Shown here piece by piece: positions 36,016-45,561 of a stretch of DNA of 64,000 bases. Each line of letters begins with the position of its first letter. The stretch's first letter is position 1. The notes beneath the pieces were generated by a model. That model was not told where the DNA came from. It worked only from the letters and a program-made list of their open reading frames with translations, and searched no databases. The DNA is from Paraburkholderia flava. Its GTDB lineage: Bacteria; Pseudomonadota; Gammaproteobacteria; Burkholderiales; Burkholderiaceae. The translations under genes were made by a program, and so were the position numbers. The DNA lies in the NCBI RefSeq assembly GCF_004359985.1, contig NZ_SMRO01000002.1, forward strand, positions 2,410,209 to 2,474,208, written 5' to 3'.

Positions 36016-37998
36016 TCAGAGCGTTTCTCCAAGCTGATCAAGAATCGCCGGATTCTCCAACGTAGATACATCCTGCGTAATCGCCTCGCCCTTGGCAAGC
36101 GAGCGCAGCAAGCGCCTCATAATCTTTCCTGAACGCGTCTTCGGCAGATTGTCCCCAAACCGGATGTCCTTCGGCTTCGCGATCGGTCCGATCTCCTTCG
36201 CCACCCACGCACGCAGTTCGCTCGCGATCTTCACCGCCTCGTCACCCTCCGGACGCGACCGCTTCAACACCACGAACGCAACCACCGCCTCGCCAGTCGT
36301 GTCGTCGGGCCGACCGACCACCGCCGCTTCCGCGACGATCGGATTCGATACCAGCGCCGACTCGATCTCCATCGTGCCGAGCCGGTGACCCGACACGTTC
36401 AGCACATCGTCGATGCGACCCATGATCGTGAAGTAACCCGTCTCCTTGTCGCGCACGCTGCCGTCGCCGGCAAGATACAGACGGCCGCCAAGCTCTTCCG
36501 GGAAGTAGCTCTTCTTGAAACGCTCAGGGTCGCCCCACACGGTGCGCAACATCGCCGGCCATGGTCGTTTGATCACGAGAATGCCGCCCTGTCCGTTCGG
36601 TACGTCCTGGCCGGTTTCGTCGACGACCGCCGCCATGATGCCCGGTAGCGGCAGCGTGCATGAACCCGGCACGAGCGGCGTCGCGCCCGGCAGCGGCGTG
36701 ATCATGTGGCCGCCCGTTTCGGTTTGCCACCACGTGTCGACGATCGGGCAACGACCGCCGCCGACGTTCTCGTGGTACCACACCCACGCCTCCGGATTGA
36801 TCGGCTCGCCCACCGTGCCGATCACGCGCAGCGAACTCAGGTCGTAACTCTTCGGATGTACTTTTGCATCCGCTTCCGCGGCTTTGATCAGCGAGCGGAT
36901 CGCGGTCGGCGCGGTGTAGAACAGCGTAACCTTGTGCTTCGCGATCATGTCCCAGAAGCGGCCCGCGTTCGGGTAAGTCGGCACGCCTTCGAACATCACC
37001 TGGGTCGCGCCGAGCGACAGCGGACCGTACGCGATGTAGCTGTGTCCCGTGATCCAGCCGATGTCGGCGGTACACCAGAACACGTCGTCAGGTTTCCAGT
37101 CGAAGGTCCACTTCATCGTCTGCGCAGTCCACAGCAGGTAGCCGCCGGTGCTGTGCTGGACGCCCTTCGGCTTGCCTGTCGAACCTGACGTGTACAGGAT
37201 GAACAGCGGATGCTCGGCGCCGACCCACTCGGGTTCGCATTGGTCCGATTCGTTCGCGACGAGTTCGTGCATCCACAGGTCGCGGCCTTCGTGCCACGCG
37301 ACCTTGCCGCCCGTGCGGCGATAGACGATCACGCTCTTCACCGCTTCGCAGCCGCCCATCGCGAGCGCTTCGTCGGCGATGTTTTTCAGCGGCAACGCCT
37401 TGCCGCCGCGCATCTGTTCGTCGGACGTGATCAGCGCCACGGCGCCGACGTCGACGAGCCGTTCGTTCAGCGACTTCGACGAGAAGCCGCCGAACACCAC
37501 CGAATGCGTCGCGCCGATCCGCGCGCACGCCTGCATCGCGACCACGCCTTCGACGGACATCGGCATGTAGATCACGACGCGGTCGCCCTTCTTCACGCCG
37601 CGTGCCTTCAGCGCGTTTGCAAAACGGCTTACGCGTTGCAGCAGGTCCTGGTACGTGACGCGGGTGACGGTGCCGTCGTCGGCTTCGAAAATCACCGCGA
37701 CGCGTTCGCCGTTACCCGCTTCGATGTGTCGATCGAGGCTGTTGTACGACGCGTTCAGTTCGCCGTCTTCGAACCACGTGTAGAACGGCGCTTTCGATTC
37801 GTCGAGCACCTTCGCGAACGGCTTCTTCCAGCTCAGCGTTTCGCGCGCGAGGCGCGCCCAGAAGCCTTCGTAATCGCGTTCCGCTTCGGCGACGAGCGCC
37901 CGGTACGCGTCCATGCCGGACACCGTCGCCTGCGCCGTAGCGGCGGCAGACGGCGGAAACACGCGGCGTTCGTGAAGTACAGATTCAATCGCAGACAT
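36016..37998 (-). CDS. acs: Acetyl-coenzyme A synthetase
   Basis: 660 residues, the normal size. Activates acetate to acetyl-CoA through acetyl-AMP. The AMP-binding motif is [20 protein letters not shown], with further conserved [22 protein letters not shown] and the C-terminal [16 protein letters not shown]. The regulatory/catalytic lysine sits in [13 protein letters not shown] near residue 610, the site of acetylation control in the family. It is separated from the symporter operon only by the repeat element and probably functions with it in acetate use. Confidence 0.97.
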   Translation of the reverse strand: MSAIESVLHERRVFPPSAAATAQATVSGMDAYRALVAEAERDYEGFWARLARETLSWKKPFAKVLDESKAPFYTWFEDGELNASYNSLDRHIEAGNGERVAVIFEADDGTVTRVTYQDLLQRVSRFANALKARGVKKGDRVVIYMPMSVEGVVAMQACARIGATHSVVFGGFSSKSLNERLVDVGAVALITSDEQMRGGKALPLKNIADEALAMGGCEAVKSVIVYRRTGGKVAWHEGRDLWMHELVANESDQCEPEWVGAEHPLFILYTSGSTGKPKGVQHSTGGYLLWTAQTMKWTFDWKPDDVFWCTADIGWITGHSYIAYGPLSLGATQVMFEGVPTYPNAGRFWDMIAKHKVTLFYTAPTAIRSLIKAAEADAKVHPKSYDLSSLRVIGTVGEPINPEAWVWYHENVGGGRCPIVDTWWQTETGGHMITPLPGATPLVPGSCTLPLPGIMAAVVDETGQDVPNGQGGILVIKRPWPAMLRTVWGDPERFKKSYFPEELGGRLYLAGDGSVRDKETGYFTIMGRIDDVLNVSGHRLGTMEIESALVSNPIVAEAAVVGRPDDTTGEAVVAFVVLKRSRPEGDEAVKIASELRAWVAKEIGPIAKPKDIRFGDNLPKTRSGKIMRRLLRSLAKGEAITQDVSTLENPAILDQLGETL

Positions 37999-38850
37999 CG
38001 ACTACCCCTTGGTGAAGATGAAACCGTCAATCTGTGCCGGCGCGTCTGTGACGCGCCGTATCGTCTATCGTTGCGCCGCGAGTGTGTTGCCTGGCATCGC
38101 GGCCTGTCTCCTGCCCTCGCGCGGAATCCGCGCTGCGTGCGCTGTGTGCGTTACCGCGTCGCACCATGCGCAGCGCGCTGGCGGCGGCAAACCGCACAGG
38201 CGTTCGCCTGACGCATGCAGCGAAGCCCGTTCGCCGATGCCCGCTACGATAAGCGGTGCAACTTACCGGCCACTTACTTGCCGCTCGTTGGGCATGCACT
38301 TGCGCCTTTGCCTGCATCGTATCGCCTCGACGACGGCACTGCATCGGCATGCGCCAAGCGTTTACCCCACTGCATGGCCACTTTCACAATGTTAACTGAA
38401 CTCGACGTCCCGATTCCAGCCTGAACCAGTCGGTCGCCAGTTCTCATCGCGCTCGTGATACGGGTCAAGGGCTGCGTCGCGATGATATTCCCGGCAATGA
38501 TCGAGGTCCGCTCAGCATGTGCTGTGTGTGCTTGCATGCGCGGTCCCGAGATTGCGTTCACGGGTACGAAGGCATCACACGCCCCTTCGATGGATTCGTG
38601 ACCAGCCGCGCAAACTTCGATCCCGCCATCCGCAAACCGCAGTCCCGCACGCCGCCGGCCCCAAGGCGATCCGCTTCTTCGACGCTGTACAATATCGCGC
38701 CCGGTTCGCCTTGTGCCGCCCGGCCGAGTTTCCCCGCAGTCCGCCTTCGGGTGCGAGCTGCCTCGGCCGGTCTGATGCAACGCGCACGCGAACCCGCAAA
38801 CCTGTCCGCCGCGGCCCGCCGCTGTCCTGCTCCTACTATTGCCACCGCCT
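37999..38850. other. 852-bp gap between acs and yqhA-like gene
   Basis: No gene is convincing. Short open frames on both strands are Arg/Ala-rich and lack ribosome sites. The region must contain the divergent promoters of acs and the UPF0114 gene. No operator or RNA structure stood out by eye. Confidence 0.5.
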
Positions 38851-39450
38851 ATGTCCGCTGCGAACTCTTCGTCTCCTCGCCAGAACCGTCGTCCGATGGG
38901 TCCGCTGCCTGCGTTGATCTTCATGAGCCGCTGGCTCCAGGTGCCGCTCTATCTCGGCCTGATCCTCGCGCAGGGCGTGTACGTCGTGCTGTTCCTGAAG
39001 GAAGTCTGGCATCTGGTCAGCTCCGCGATGACGCTCGACGAAACCAGCATCATGCTCGTCGTGCTCGGTCTGATCGACGTGGTGATGATCTCGAATCTGC
39101 TGATCATGGTGACCATCGGTGGCTATGAGACCTTCGTGTCGCGGCTCGGCCTCGAAGGGCATCCCGACGAACCCGAATGGCTCGATCACGTGAACGCCGG
39201 CGTGCTGAAAGTGAAGCTCGCGATGGCGCTGATCAGCATCTCGTCGATTCATCTGCTGAAGACCTTCATCAACCCCGATCAACATACGACGCACGCGGTG
39301 ATGTGGCAGGTGCTGATTCACGTCGCGTTCCTCCTGTCGGCACTCGTGATGGCATGGATCGACCGTCTCACGACGCATACGCATCCCGAGCACTACCAGG
39401 AACTCGCGGCGCGGCATCCGGTGCCGATGTCTGCGCCGGCGCCGGACTGA
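38851..39450 (+). CDS. UPF0114 (YqhA/TIGR00645) inner-membrane protein
   Basis: 199 residues from ATG 38851. Four membrane segments: MSRWLQVPLYLGLILAQGVY, LVVLGLIDVVMISNLLIMV, KLAMALISISSIHLLKTF and WQVLIHVAFLLSALVMAWID. The pattern SRWLQxPLYxGL and the internal ETFVSRL motif are typical of UPF0114/YqhA. The function of the family is not established. It is 75 bp upstream of fumarase and may be co-transcribed. Confidence 0.92.
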   Translation: MSAANSSSPRQNRRPMGPLPALIFMSRWLQVPLYLGLILAQGVYVVLFLKEVWHLVSSAMTLDETSIMLVVLGLIDVVMISNLLIMVTIGGYETFVSRLGLEGHPDEPEWLDHVNAGVLKVKLAMALISISSIHLLKTFINPDQHTTHAVMWQVLIHVAFLLSALVMAWIDRLTTHTHPEHYQELAARHPVPMSAPAPD

Positions 39451-39525
39451 TGTAAACCGGATTCGCATGACCAGGGCCCGCTCGAGGCCCGACCCAAAAA
39501 GATTCCCTTCCCCACTGAGTTAGCC

Positions 39526-41049
39526 ATGACCGTCATCAAACAGGAAGACCTGATCCAGAGCATCGCGGATTCTCTGCAGCACATCAGCTACTACCATCCG
39601 CTCGACTACATCCAGGCGCTCGGCCGCGCGTACGAACTCGAACAGAGCCCGGCCGCGAAGGACGCGATCGCGCAGATCCTGACCAACAGCCGCATGTGCG
39701 CGGAAGGCAAGCGGCCGATCTGCCAGGACACGGGTATCGTCACGGTGTTCGTGAAGGTCGGTATGGACGTTCGCTGGGACGGTGCGACGATGAGCGTCAC
39801 CGACATGATCAACGAAGGCGTGCGCCGCGGTTATCTGAACCCGGACAACGTGCTGCGCGCGTCGATCGTGAGCCCGCCGGACGGTGCGCGCAAGAACACG
39901 AAGGACAACACGCCGGCAGTGATCCACTACGAGATCGTGCCGGGCGACAAGGTCGACGTGCAGGTCGCGGCGAAAGGCGGCGGCTCGGAGAACAAGTCGA
40001 AGTTCGCGATGCTGAATCCGTCGGACTCGATCGTCGACTGGGTGCTGAAGACCGTGCCGACGATGGGCGCCGGCTGGTGTCCGCCGGGCATGCTCGGCAT
40101 CGGTATCGGCGGCACGGCCGAGAAAGCGATGCTGATGGCGAAGGAATCGCTGATGGATTCGATCGACATCCAGGACGTGATCGCGCGCGGTCCGCAGGAC
40201 TGGATCGAGAAGCTGCGCGTCGAACTGCACGAGAAGGTCAACGCGCTGGGCATCGGTGCGCAAGGCCTCGGCGGTCTCGCGACGGTGCTCGACGTGAAGA
40301 TCATGGCTGCGCCGACGCACGCGGCGAGCAAGCCGATCGCGATTATCCCGAACTGCGCGGCGACGCGTCACGCACACTTCACGCTCGACGGCAGCGGTGT
40401 CGCGAAGCTCGAAGCGCCGTCGCTCGATGCATGGCCGAAGGTGCAGTGGGAACCGAACACGGAAACGAGCCAGCGCGTCGATCTGAATACGCTGACGCCC
40501 GCGGAAGTCGCGAGCTGGAAGCCGGGCCAGACGCTGCTGCTGTCGGGCAAGATGCTGACGGGCCGCGATGCCGCGCACAAGCGCATCGCCGACATGCTCG
40601 CGAAGGGCGAACCGCTGCCGGTCGATTTCAGGAATCGTGTGATCTACTACGTCGGCCCGGTGGATCCGGTGCGCGACGAAGTCGTCGGCCCGGCGGGTCC
40701 GACTACCTCGACGCGGATGGACTCGTTCACCGAGATGATGCTCGCGCAGACCGGGTTGATCTCGATGATCGGCAAGGCCGAGCGTGGCCCGGTCGCGATC
40801 GAGGCGATCAAGAAGCATAAGGCGGCGTATCTGATGGCCGTGGGCGGCGCTGCGTATCTCGTGTCGAAGGCGATTCGCGGTGCGAAGGTGCTCGCGTTCG
40901 AAGACCTCGGCATGGAAGCGATCTACGAGTTCGATGTGTACGACATGCCGGTGACGGTGGCCGTCGATTCGAACGGGATCTCGGTGCATCAGACCGGTCC
41001 TAAAGAATGGCAGGCGAAGATCGGCAAGATTCCGGTCGCGACGGTCTAA
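39526..41049 (+). CDS. fumA: Fumarate hydratase, class I (iron-sulfur)
   Basis: 507 residues. Reversible hydration of fumarate to malate in the TCA cycle. The oxygen-sensitive class I type is shown by the cluster-ligand regions (RPICQDTGIVTVFV; IPNCAATRHAHF; a further Cys in GWCPPGMLGIGIGGTAEK) and the C-terminal beta domain with VGPAGPTTSTRMD and GKAERGP. Single-polypeptide alpha-beta fusion. Followed by a strong terminator at 41084. Confidence 0.95.
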   Translation: MTVIKQEDLIQSIADSLQHISYYHPLDYIQALGRAYELEQSPAAKDAIAQILTNSRMCAEGKRPICQDTGIVTVFVKVGMDVRWDGATMSVTDMINEGVRRGYLNPDNVLRASIVSPPDGARKNTKDNTPAVIHYEIVPGDKVDVQVAAKGGGSENKSKFAMLNPSDSIVDWVLKTVPTMGAGWCPPGMLGIGIGGTAEKAMLMAKESLMDSIDIQDVIARGPQDWIEKLRVELHEKVNALGIGAQGLGGLATVLDVKIMAAPTHAASKPIAIIPNCAATRHAHFTLDGSGVAKLEAPSLDAWPKVQWEPNTETSQRVDLNTLTPAEVASWKPGQTLLLSGKMLTGRDAAHKRIADMLAKGEPLPVDFRNRVIYYVGPVDPVRDEVVGPAGPTTSTRMDSFTEMMLAQTGLISMIGKAERGPVAIEAIKKHKAAYLMAVGGAAYLVSKAIRGAKVLAFEDLGMEAIYEFDVYDMPVTVAVDSNGISVHQTGPKEWQAKIGKIPVATV

Positions 41050-41083
41050 AGAAACGCATCGCATTCACGCTGTTCTCACGACG

Positions 41084-41113
41084 AAAAGCCGGAACCCAGG
41101 TTCCGGCTTTTTC
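41084..41113 (+). terminator. Rho-independent terminator after fumarase gene
   Basis: AAAAGCCGGAA and TTCCGGCTTTTT with a short loop and a trailing T-rich stretch, 35 bp after the stop. Confidence 0.92.
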
Positions 41114-41229
41114 TTGTTGCGAGCCAAGGTCTAATTGAGAAGCATGTACGAAAGACAGTCGTAACCTTGGCTTTTTAAGGCCCTGCGTTTATTGTTCTGG
41201 TTTGAAGAAGAGCCCCACAAGGAACGACC

Positions 41230-41709
41230 ATGCAAGGCGATAAAAAAGTCATCGACTATCTGAACTCGCAGTTGAAAAACGAACTGACTGCGATCAACCA
41301 GTACTTCCTGCACGCGCGGATGTACAAGCACTGGGGCCTCGACAAACTGGGCAAGCACGAATACGACGAATCGATCGGCGAGATGAAACACGCCGATCTG
41401 CTGATCGAACGTATTTTCATGCTCGACGGTCTGCCGAATCTTCAGGATCTGCACAAGCTGCTGATCGGCGAAGAGACGAAAGAGATCCTCGAGTGCGATC
41501 TGAAGCTCGAACAGATTTCGCAGAAGACCTGCAAGGAAGCGATCGCGTATTGCGAGTCGGTACACGACTACATCTCGCGGCAGATCTTCACGACGATTCT
41601 CGACGACACCGAAGAACACATCGACTGGCTCGAAACGCAGCTCGATCTGATCGACAAGGTCGGCATCCAGAATTATCAGCAGACCGGCATGGGATCGATC
41701 GAATCGTAA
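41230..41709 (+). CDS. bfr: Bacterioferritin
   Basis: 159 residues, the family norm. Ferroxidase ligands are visible: Glu18 ([12 protein letters not shown]), Glu51 and His54 ([14 protein letters not shown]), Glu94 (ECDLKLEQ) and the [11 protein letters not shown] segment with Glu127/His130. Met52, the heme ligand, is present. Stores iron as a 24-mer shell and exchanges electrons with Bfd, encoded nearby at 42831. AAGGA lies 6 bases before the ATG. No Fur-box-like site is evident directly upstream. Confidence 0.96.
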   Translation: MQGDKKVIDYLNSQLKNELTAINQYFLHARMYKHWGLDKLGKHEYDESIGEMKHADLLIERIFMLDGLPNLQDLHKLLIGEETKEILECDLKLEQISQKTCKEAIAYCESVHDYISRQIFTTILDDTEEHIDWLETQLDLIDKVGIQNYQQTGMGSIES

Positions 41710-41714
41710 TCGGT

Positions 41715-41738
41715 TACGGCGACCGCGAGGTCGCCGTA
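41715..41738 (+). terminator. Hairpin between bfr and murI
   Basis: TACGGCGACC and its complement with a GCGA loop, beginning 6 bp after the bfr stop. The right arm runs into TACAAT (41737-41742), a -10-like sequence for murI, so the element may both end bfr and overlap the next promoter. Confidence 0.6.
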
Positions 41739-41780
41739 CAATAGCGGCACTTTTCGTATCTGGTGCTTCTCGCGACACCG

Positions 41781-42671
41781 ATGATTCCGACGCAAGCCGA
41801 CCCCGCCGCACTGCTCACCTCGCCCGCCGACGCGCGTATGCCCGTCGGCGTTTTCGATTCGGGGCTGGGCGGCCTGTCGGTGCTACGCGCGATCCGCACG
41901 CTGCTGCCCGCCGAGCCGGTCGTCTACGCGGCCGATTCGCGCTACGCGCCGTACGGCGATCGCGACGACGACTTCATCACTGACCGTACGCTCGCGATCG
42001 GTCAATGGCTGGTGTCGCAGGGGGCGAAGGTGCTGGTCGTCGCGTGCAATACGGCGACCGCGCAATCGATCGCCGTCGTCCGCGAGAAGCTGCCGATTCC
42101 ACTCGTCGGCGTAGAGCCCGGCATCAAGCCGGCCGCGCTGCAGTCGAAGACTCGTGTCGCGGGCGTACTCGCGACTCAGGTCACGCTGCGCAGCGCGCGC
42201 TTCCAGGGGCTGCTCGAACGTTACGCGGCCGACTGCCGTTTCCTCTGCCAACCGGGCCACGGTCTCGTGCAGGCCATCGAGCGCTGCGAAATCGACTCGG
42301 CCGAACTGCGCGCGCTGCTGCAAAGCTATCTGCAACCGATGCTGGATGCGGGTGCGGACACGCTGGTGCTCGGCTGCACGCACTACCCGTTTCTCGATGC
42401 GGCGATCCGCGACATCGTCGGCGACCGGCTCGAACTGATCGATACGAGCATCGCGATCGCGCGGCAGCTCGAACGCGTGCTGGATCAGCACGGCCTGCGC
42501 GCCGCCCCGCTCGCGGACGGCGAAACGCCGCCACTACCGCGCCTCTGCTCGACCAGTGACGGCGCGCATCTACGGCAACTGGCCGGCACGCTGCTGCACC
42601 TCGACGCGCCGGTCGAACACGTCGTCATTCCCTCCCGGCGCACTGTTGCGCCCGATTCCCTGCCCGCGTAG
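41781..42671 (+). CDS. murI: Glutamate racemase
   Basis: 296 residues from ATG 41781 (GTG 41763 is an alternative). Supplies D-glutamate for peptidoglycan. MPVGVFDSGLGGLSVLRAIR near the start holds the catalytic Asp/Ser, VVACNTATAQSI the first catalytic Cys, and LVLGCTHYPFLDAAIR the second Cys and the THYP motif. The N-terminal ~25 residues and the last ~35 residues extend slightly beyond the core. Confidence 0.96.
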   Translation: MIPTQADPAALLTSPADARMPVGVFDSGLGGLSVLRAIRTLLPAEPVVYAADSRYAPYGDRDDDFITDRTLAIGQWLVSQGAKVLVVACNTATAQSIAVVREKLPIPLVGVEPGIKPAALQSKTRVAGVLATQVTLRSARFQGLLERYAADCRFLCQPGHGLVQAIERCEIDSAELRALLQSYLQPMLDAGADTLVLGCTHYPFLDAAIRDIVGDRLELIDTSIAIARQLERVLDQHGLRAAPLADGETPPLPRLCSTSDGAHLRQLAGTLLHLDAPVEHVVIPSRRTVAPDSLPA

Positions 42672-42788
42672 TCCATAGCCGCCATCCGGCGGCTCTCCCA
42701 CGGCTGCTCCGCCAGCCGTAGACCCTGCTAACAGTCTGGTTTTGTTACAAAAATCCGTGTCACGCGCTTGCCAAATGCACCAAACATA

Positions 42789-42807
42789 ATTGATAATAAT
42801 TCGCATT
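42789..42807 (+). promoter_or_regulatory. Fur box upstream of bfd
   Basis: ATTGATAATAATTCGCATT matches 17 of 19 positions of the proteobacterial form AATGATAATNATTCTCATT, 24 bp before the bfd start. Iron-repressed expression of bfd, and possibly of the following tonB/exbBD genes, is expected. Confidence 0.8.
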
Positions 42808-42830
42808 AACGTTCGCTATCGCGTATCGCC

Positions 42831-43067
42831 ATGATCGTCTGCGTGTGCAAGTCTGTGTCCGACCGAAAAATCCGTGCCTCGATTGCGCAAGGCGTCGACT
42901 CGTTCGACGAACTGCAGTTCGAACTCGGCGTCGCCACCTGCTGCGGCAAGTGCGAAGAATCGGTTCGCGACGTCATGGCGCAAACCGGTATGTGCGCGAG
43001 CCGCTGCGGTGTCGAGCATCACACGCACACGGCACCGCTCACGTTCTACGAGCGCAAGGCTGCCTGA
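42831..43067 (+). CDS. bfd: Bacterioferritin-associated ferredoxin
   Basis: 78 residues. The [2Fe-2S] ligands follow the Bfd pattern: Cys4 and Cys6 (IVCVCKSVSD) and Cys38 and Cys41 (TCCGKCEESV). Bfd reduces the bacterioferritin core to release iron. The last ~20 residues, with a His-rich stretch (CGVEHHTHT), extend past the core. Preceded by a Fur box. Confidence 0.94.
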   Translation: MIVCVCKSVSDRKIRASIAQGVDSFDELQFELGVATCCGKCEESVRDVMAQTGMCASRCGVEHHTHTAPLTFYERKAA

Positions 43068-43187
43068 TTTTCGCAGGTGGCACCCCGGGTGCCATCCGTA
43101 GCTGTCGTTCCTTTGTCCTGTCTCATCGCCGTCAGCAAGCCAGTCTCACACAAGCCAGCTACCGTCCTCAACTTCAAGGAGTACGAG

Positions 43188-43250
43188 ATGGAATTGCTGA
43201 TCGGGTTTGTGACCACCTTATGTATCTCGCTGCTGATTTTCCGAACATGA
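43188..43250 (+). CDS. Candidate 20-aa membrane microprotein
   Basis: An ATG with AAGGAG 6 bases upstream opens a 20-codon frame, MELLIGFVTTLCISLLIFRT, ending in TGA. Almost the whole peptide is one hydrophobic helix with an acidic N-end and Arg at the C-end. It sits between bfd and tonB on the same strand, 121 bp after bfd. Ribosome site, length and composition resemble known small membrane proteins, but I know no named homologue. Confidence 0.5.
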   Translation: MELLIGFVTTLCISLLIFRT

Positions 43251-43352
43251 CGCTGCCCTGCCTCACCCGCTGCATCGACGGCGCTGACCGACGCTAAAAT
43301 GCAGGCCTTATATTCCGTTCCGGCCGGTTCCACTCCGGCCTCCTCTACCCGA

Positions 43353-44006
43353 ATGAACTCCCGTGCCGTCGTCGCGACCGCTATCGTCGTGGCGCTTCAC
43401 GCTGCATTGCTCGTCGTCGTGCTGACGGTTCGTAACGAACCCATCGCGCGGCCGCCGGAACTGCAGTCGATCACCGCGGAATTGTTGCCCGCGCCAATGG
43501 CCACCCCTGCGGCAATTCAGTCTCCCGCGCCACCGAAGCCCACGCCGCCGATTCCTCACGTCAAGCAGAAGGTCGTGCCACGGCCTACGCCAAAACCGAT
43601 CCCGCAGGCAGCGGCACCGTCGCCGACTCAGATCACGACGCCCGAACCTCCACCTGCACCGGCGGCTCCTGCCGCGCCCCCCGCTCCCGCTGCGCCAGTT
43701 GCACGCCCGACGATTGCAATGAGCGCGCCGAAGAACGTGGCCCATCTCGACTGCGACATTGTTAAGCCCATCTATCCGCCACTGTCTACGCGGCGCGGTG
43801 AAACCGGTGTGGCGTCGGTCAAGTTCGTCGTCGGGCTGACCGGCAAGGTCCAGAACATCGAACTGACGAAGAGCAGCGGCTACAGCCGTCTCGATGACGC
43901 AGCGCTCGAAGCAATGCGTGCGTCGACATGCAGGCCCTACATCGAGAACGGTCAACCGATGCTCGCAACGCGTACGCAGCCGTTTGAGTTCGGGCTCAAC
44001 GACTGA
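43353..44006 (+). CDS. tonB: TonB energy transducer
   Basis: 217 residues from ATG 43353; an ATG at 43299 would add 18 poorly conserved residues. The N-terminal anchor is AVVATAIVVALHAALLVVVL, followed by a Pro/Ala/Lys-rich periplasmic spacer (~55-130) and a C-terminal TonB domain (YPPLSTRRGETGVASVKFVV, then SSGYSRLDDAALEAM). It transmits proton-motive-force energy from ExbB-ExbD to outer-membrane siderophore/heme receptors. Operon with exbB and exbD downstream. Confidence 0.94.
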   Translation: MNSRAVVATAIVVALHAALLVVVLTVRNEPIARPPELQSITAELLPAPMATPAAIQSPAPPKPTPPIPHVKQKVVPRPTPKPIPQAAAPSPTQITTPEPPPAPAAPAAPPAPAAPVARPTIAMSAPKNVAHLDCDIVKPIYPPLSTRRGETGVASVKFVVGLTGKVQNIELTKSSGYSRLDDAALEAMRASTCRPYIENGQPMLATRTQPFEFGLND

Positions 44007-44031
44007 AGCAGATTTCAATCAAGGAATGACC

Positions 44032-44763
44032 ATGCAAAATTACGGTATCGCCCACGTATGGGCGCAAGGGGATTTCGTCACGCGTGGCATCGCGCTCGCG
44101 CTGATGATCATGTCGGTGCTGTCGTGGACGGTGATCGTCATCAAGAGCTGGAACGTGGTGCGCATGAACCGCCTCACGCGCAACGCCGAACAGGCGTTCT
44201 GGCATTCGGACGATCTCGCCGACGGCGTGAAAAAACTCGGCGCGCACGCGTCGACGCCGCAGGACAACCCGTTCCTCGCGCTCGCGCTGTCGGGTCAGGA
44301 AGCCGCCGATCACCATCATCAGACGCAGCCGCATCTGCATGACCGGATGGACGTGTCCGACTGGGTCACGCGCTGCCTGAAAGACACGATGGACGAAAGC
44401 GTATCGCGGATGCAGAGCGGACTCGCGGTGCTCGCGTCGATCGGCAGTACCGCGCCGTTCGTCGGTCTGTTCGGCACGGTGTGGGGTATCTATCACGCGC
44501 TGCTGACTATCGGCGCGACCGGCCAGACGTCGATCGACCAGGTCGCCGGTCCGGTCGGCGAGGCGCTGATCATGACCGCATTCGGTCTGTTCGTCGCGAT
44601 TCCCGCCGTGCTCGGCTACAACGCACTGACGCGCGCGAACAAGGCGATCGTCAGCAAGCTGAACCGCTTCGCACACGGCCTGCATGCGTTCTTCGTGACA
44701 GGCGCCCGTCTGTCGTCGTCGAAGCGCGGCGACGGTCTGCGTCTCGCGACGCGCAACAACTGA
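44032..44763 (+). CDS. exbB: ExbB (MotA/TolQ/ExbB proton channel)
   Basis: 243 residues. Start at ATG 44032, preferred over the in-frame ATG 44026 because AAGGA sits 6 bases before it. Three membrane segments: MIMSVLSWTVIVIKS, the long LAVLASIGSTAPFVGLFGTVWGIY helix, and EALIMTAFGLFVAIPAVLGYNAL. A cytoplasmic loop contains a His-rich stretch (DHHHQTQPHLHDR). Forms the TonB-dependent motor with ExbD, 16 bp downstream. Confidence 0.94.
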   Translation: MQNYGIAHVWAQGDFVTRGIALALMIMSVLSWTVIVIKSWNVVRMNRLTRNAEQAFWHSDDLADGVKKLGAHASTPQDNPFLALALSGQEAADHHHQTQPHLHDRMDVSDWVTRCLKDTMDESVSRMQSGLAVLASIGSTAPFVGLFGTVWGIYHALLTIGATGQTSIDQVAGPVGEALIMTAFGLFVAIPAVLGYNALTRANKAIVSKLNRFAHGLHAFFVTGARLSSSKRGDGLRLATRNN

Positions 44764-44779
44764 TCCGCGAGGCACTCCG

Positions 44780-45196
44780 ATGGCAATGAGCCCTTTCGCC
44801 AGCGACGACGACGATGGCCTGATGAACGAGATCAACATGACGCCGCTCGTCGACGTCATGCTGGTTCTGCTGATCGTCTTCATGGTGACGATCCCGGTGA
44901 TCCGTCACGCAGTGAAGATCGATCTGCCGCATGCGAGCAGCCAGAAAGAAGAGACGAAGCCGGCGCAGGTCAGCGTGTCGGTGGAAGCCGACGGCACAGT
45001 GTTGTGGGACGACCAGAAAGTCGACGACGCCACGTTGCGCGCGAAGATCGCCGCCGCCGCGCAACTGGAGCCGCAGCCGGAACTGCATCTGAACGCCGAC
45101 CGCAAGGTGCCGTATGAAGCAGTCGCCGAAGTGATGTCGGCTGCGCAGGCAGGCGGCCTCACGAAGATCGGTTTCGTGACGCAGCCGAAGCAGTAA
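44780..45196 (+). CDS. exbD: ExbD biopolymer transport protein
   Basis: 138 residues. A single membrane helix (VDVMLVLLIVFMVTIP) holds the conserved Asp of the proton path and follows the cytoplasmic signature MNEINMTPLVD. A periplasmic alpha/beta domain follows. Last gene of the tonB-exbB-exbD group, ended by a terminator at 45256. Confidence 0.95.
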   Translation: MAMSPFASDDDDGLMNEINMTPLVDVMLVLLIVFMVTIPVIRHAVKIDLPHASSQKEETKPAQVSVSVEADGTVLWDDQKVDDATLRAKIAAAAQLEPQPELHLNADRKVPYEAVAEVMSAAQAGGLTKIGFVTQPKQ

Positions 45197-45255
45197 GGTC
45201 AAGCGCGGTCCGCACGGCTGTCAGCGACACACACGCAAGAATCACGCTGCAAAGT

Positions 45256-45289
45256 AAAAGGCCTTCATCGTCAGATGAAGGCCTTTTTT
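45256..45289 (+). terminator. Rho-independent terminator after exbD
   Basis: AAAAGGCCTTCATC and GATGAAGGCCTTTTTT around a 4-base loop, with a six-T tail. Confidence 0.95.
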
Positions 45290-45320
45290 CGTGCGCACGC
45301 GGCGCATTCGGGCGGCGGGT

Positions 45321-45419
45321 TCACTTGCCACGGGTGTGGCCGGAGTCACCACATGCGACAGCCGTGATCGACACGGACAGCGCGGTCAGCCCTATCAGGC
45401 TCGCTATGATAGCGGCCAT
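45321..45419 (-). CDS. Possible 32-aa lipoprotein-like peptide
   Basis: The frame starts at 45419 and encodes a hydrophobic N-terminus (AAIIASLIGLTALSVSITAV) ending in ACG, a weak lipobox-like site, then a short charged tail. No good ribosome site lies within 12 bases (GAGGAG is about 20 bases away). Could be a real tiny entericidin-like lipoprotein or chance. Confidence 0.3.
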   Translation of the reverse strand: MAAIIASLIGLTALSVSITAVACGDSGHTRGK

Positions 45420-45561
45420 GAGTTTTCGCAAAGAGACTCCTCTACGAAAGGGATTCAAATATAGGTCGGCGCCGCCGCGCATTCAAGAAAACAGCCATTG
45501 AAAGTACTGATCGCAGACGACGCTTAAATGCCAAAAACGATGCGCACCGTTCAGCGCACGC

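Larger units (their letters stand above)
45197..45561. other. 365-bp gap between exbD and LysR gene
   Basis: Holds the exbD terminator and a possible 32-codon frame on the minus strand (45321-45419); nothing else is convincing. Confidence 0.5.

Noticed and set aside
38517..39128. Overlapping frames upstream of the UPF0114 gene
   Set aside because: Low-quality Arg/Ala-rich translations overlapping a well supported membrane protein gene.
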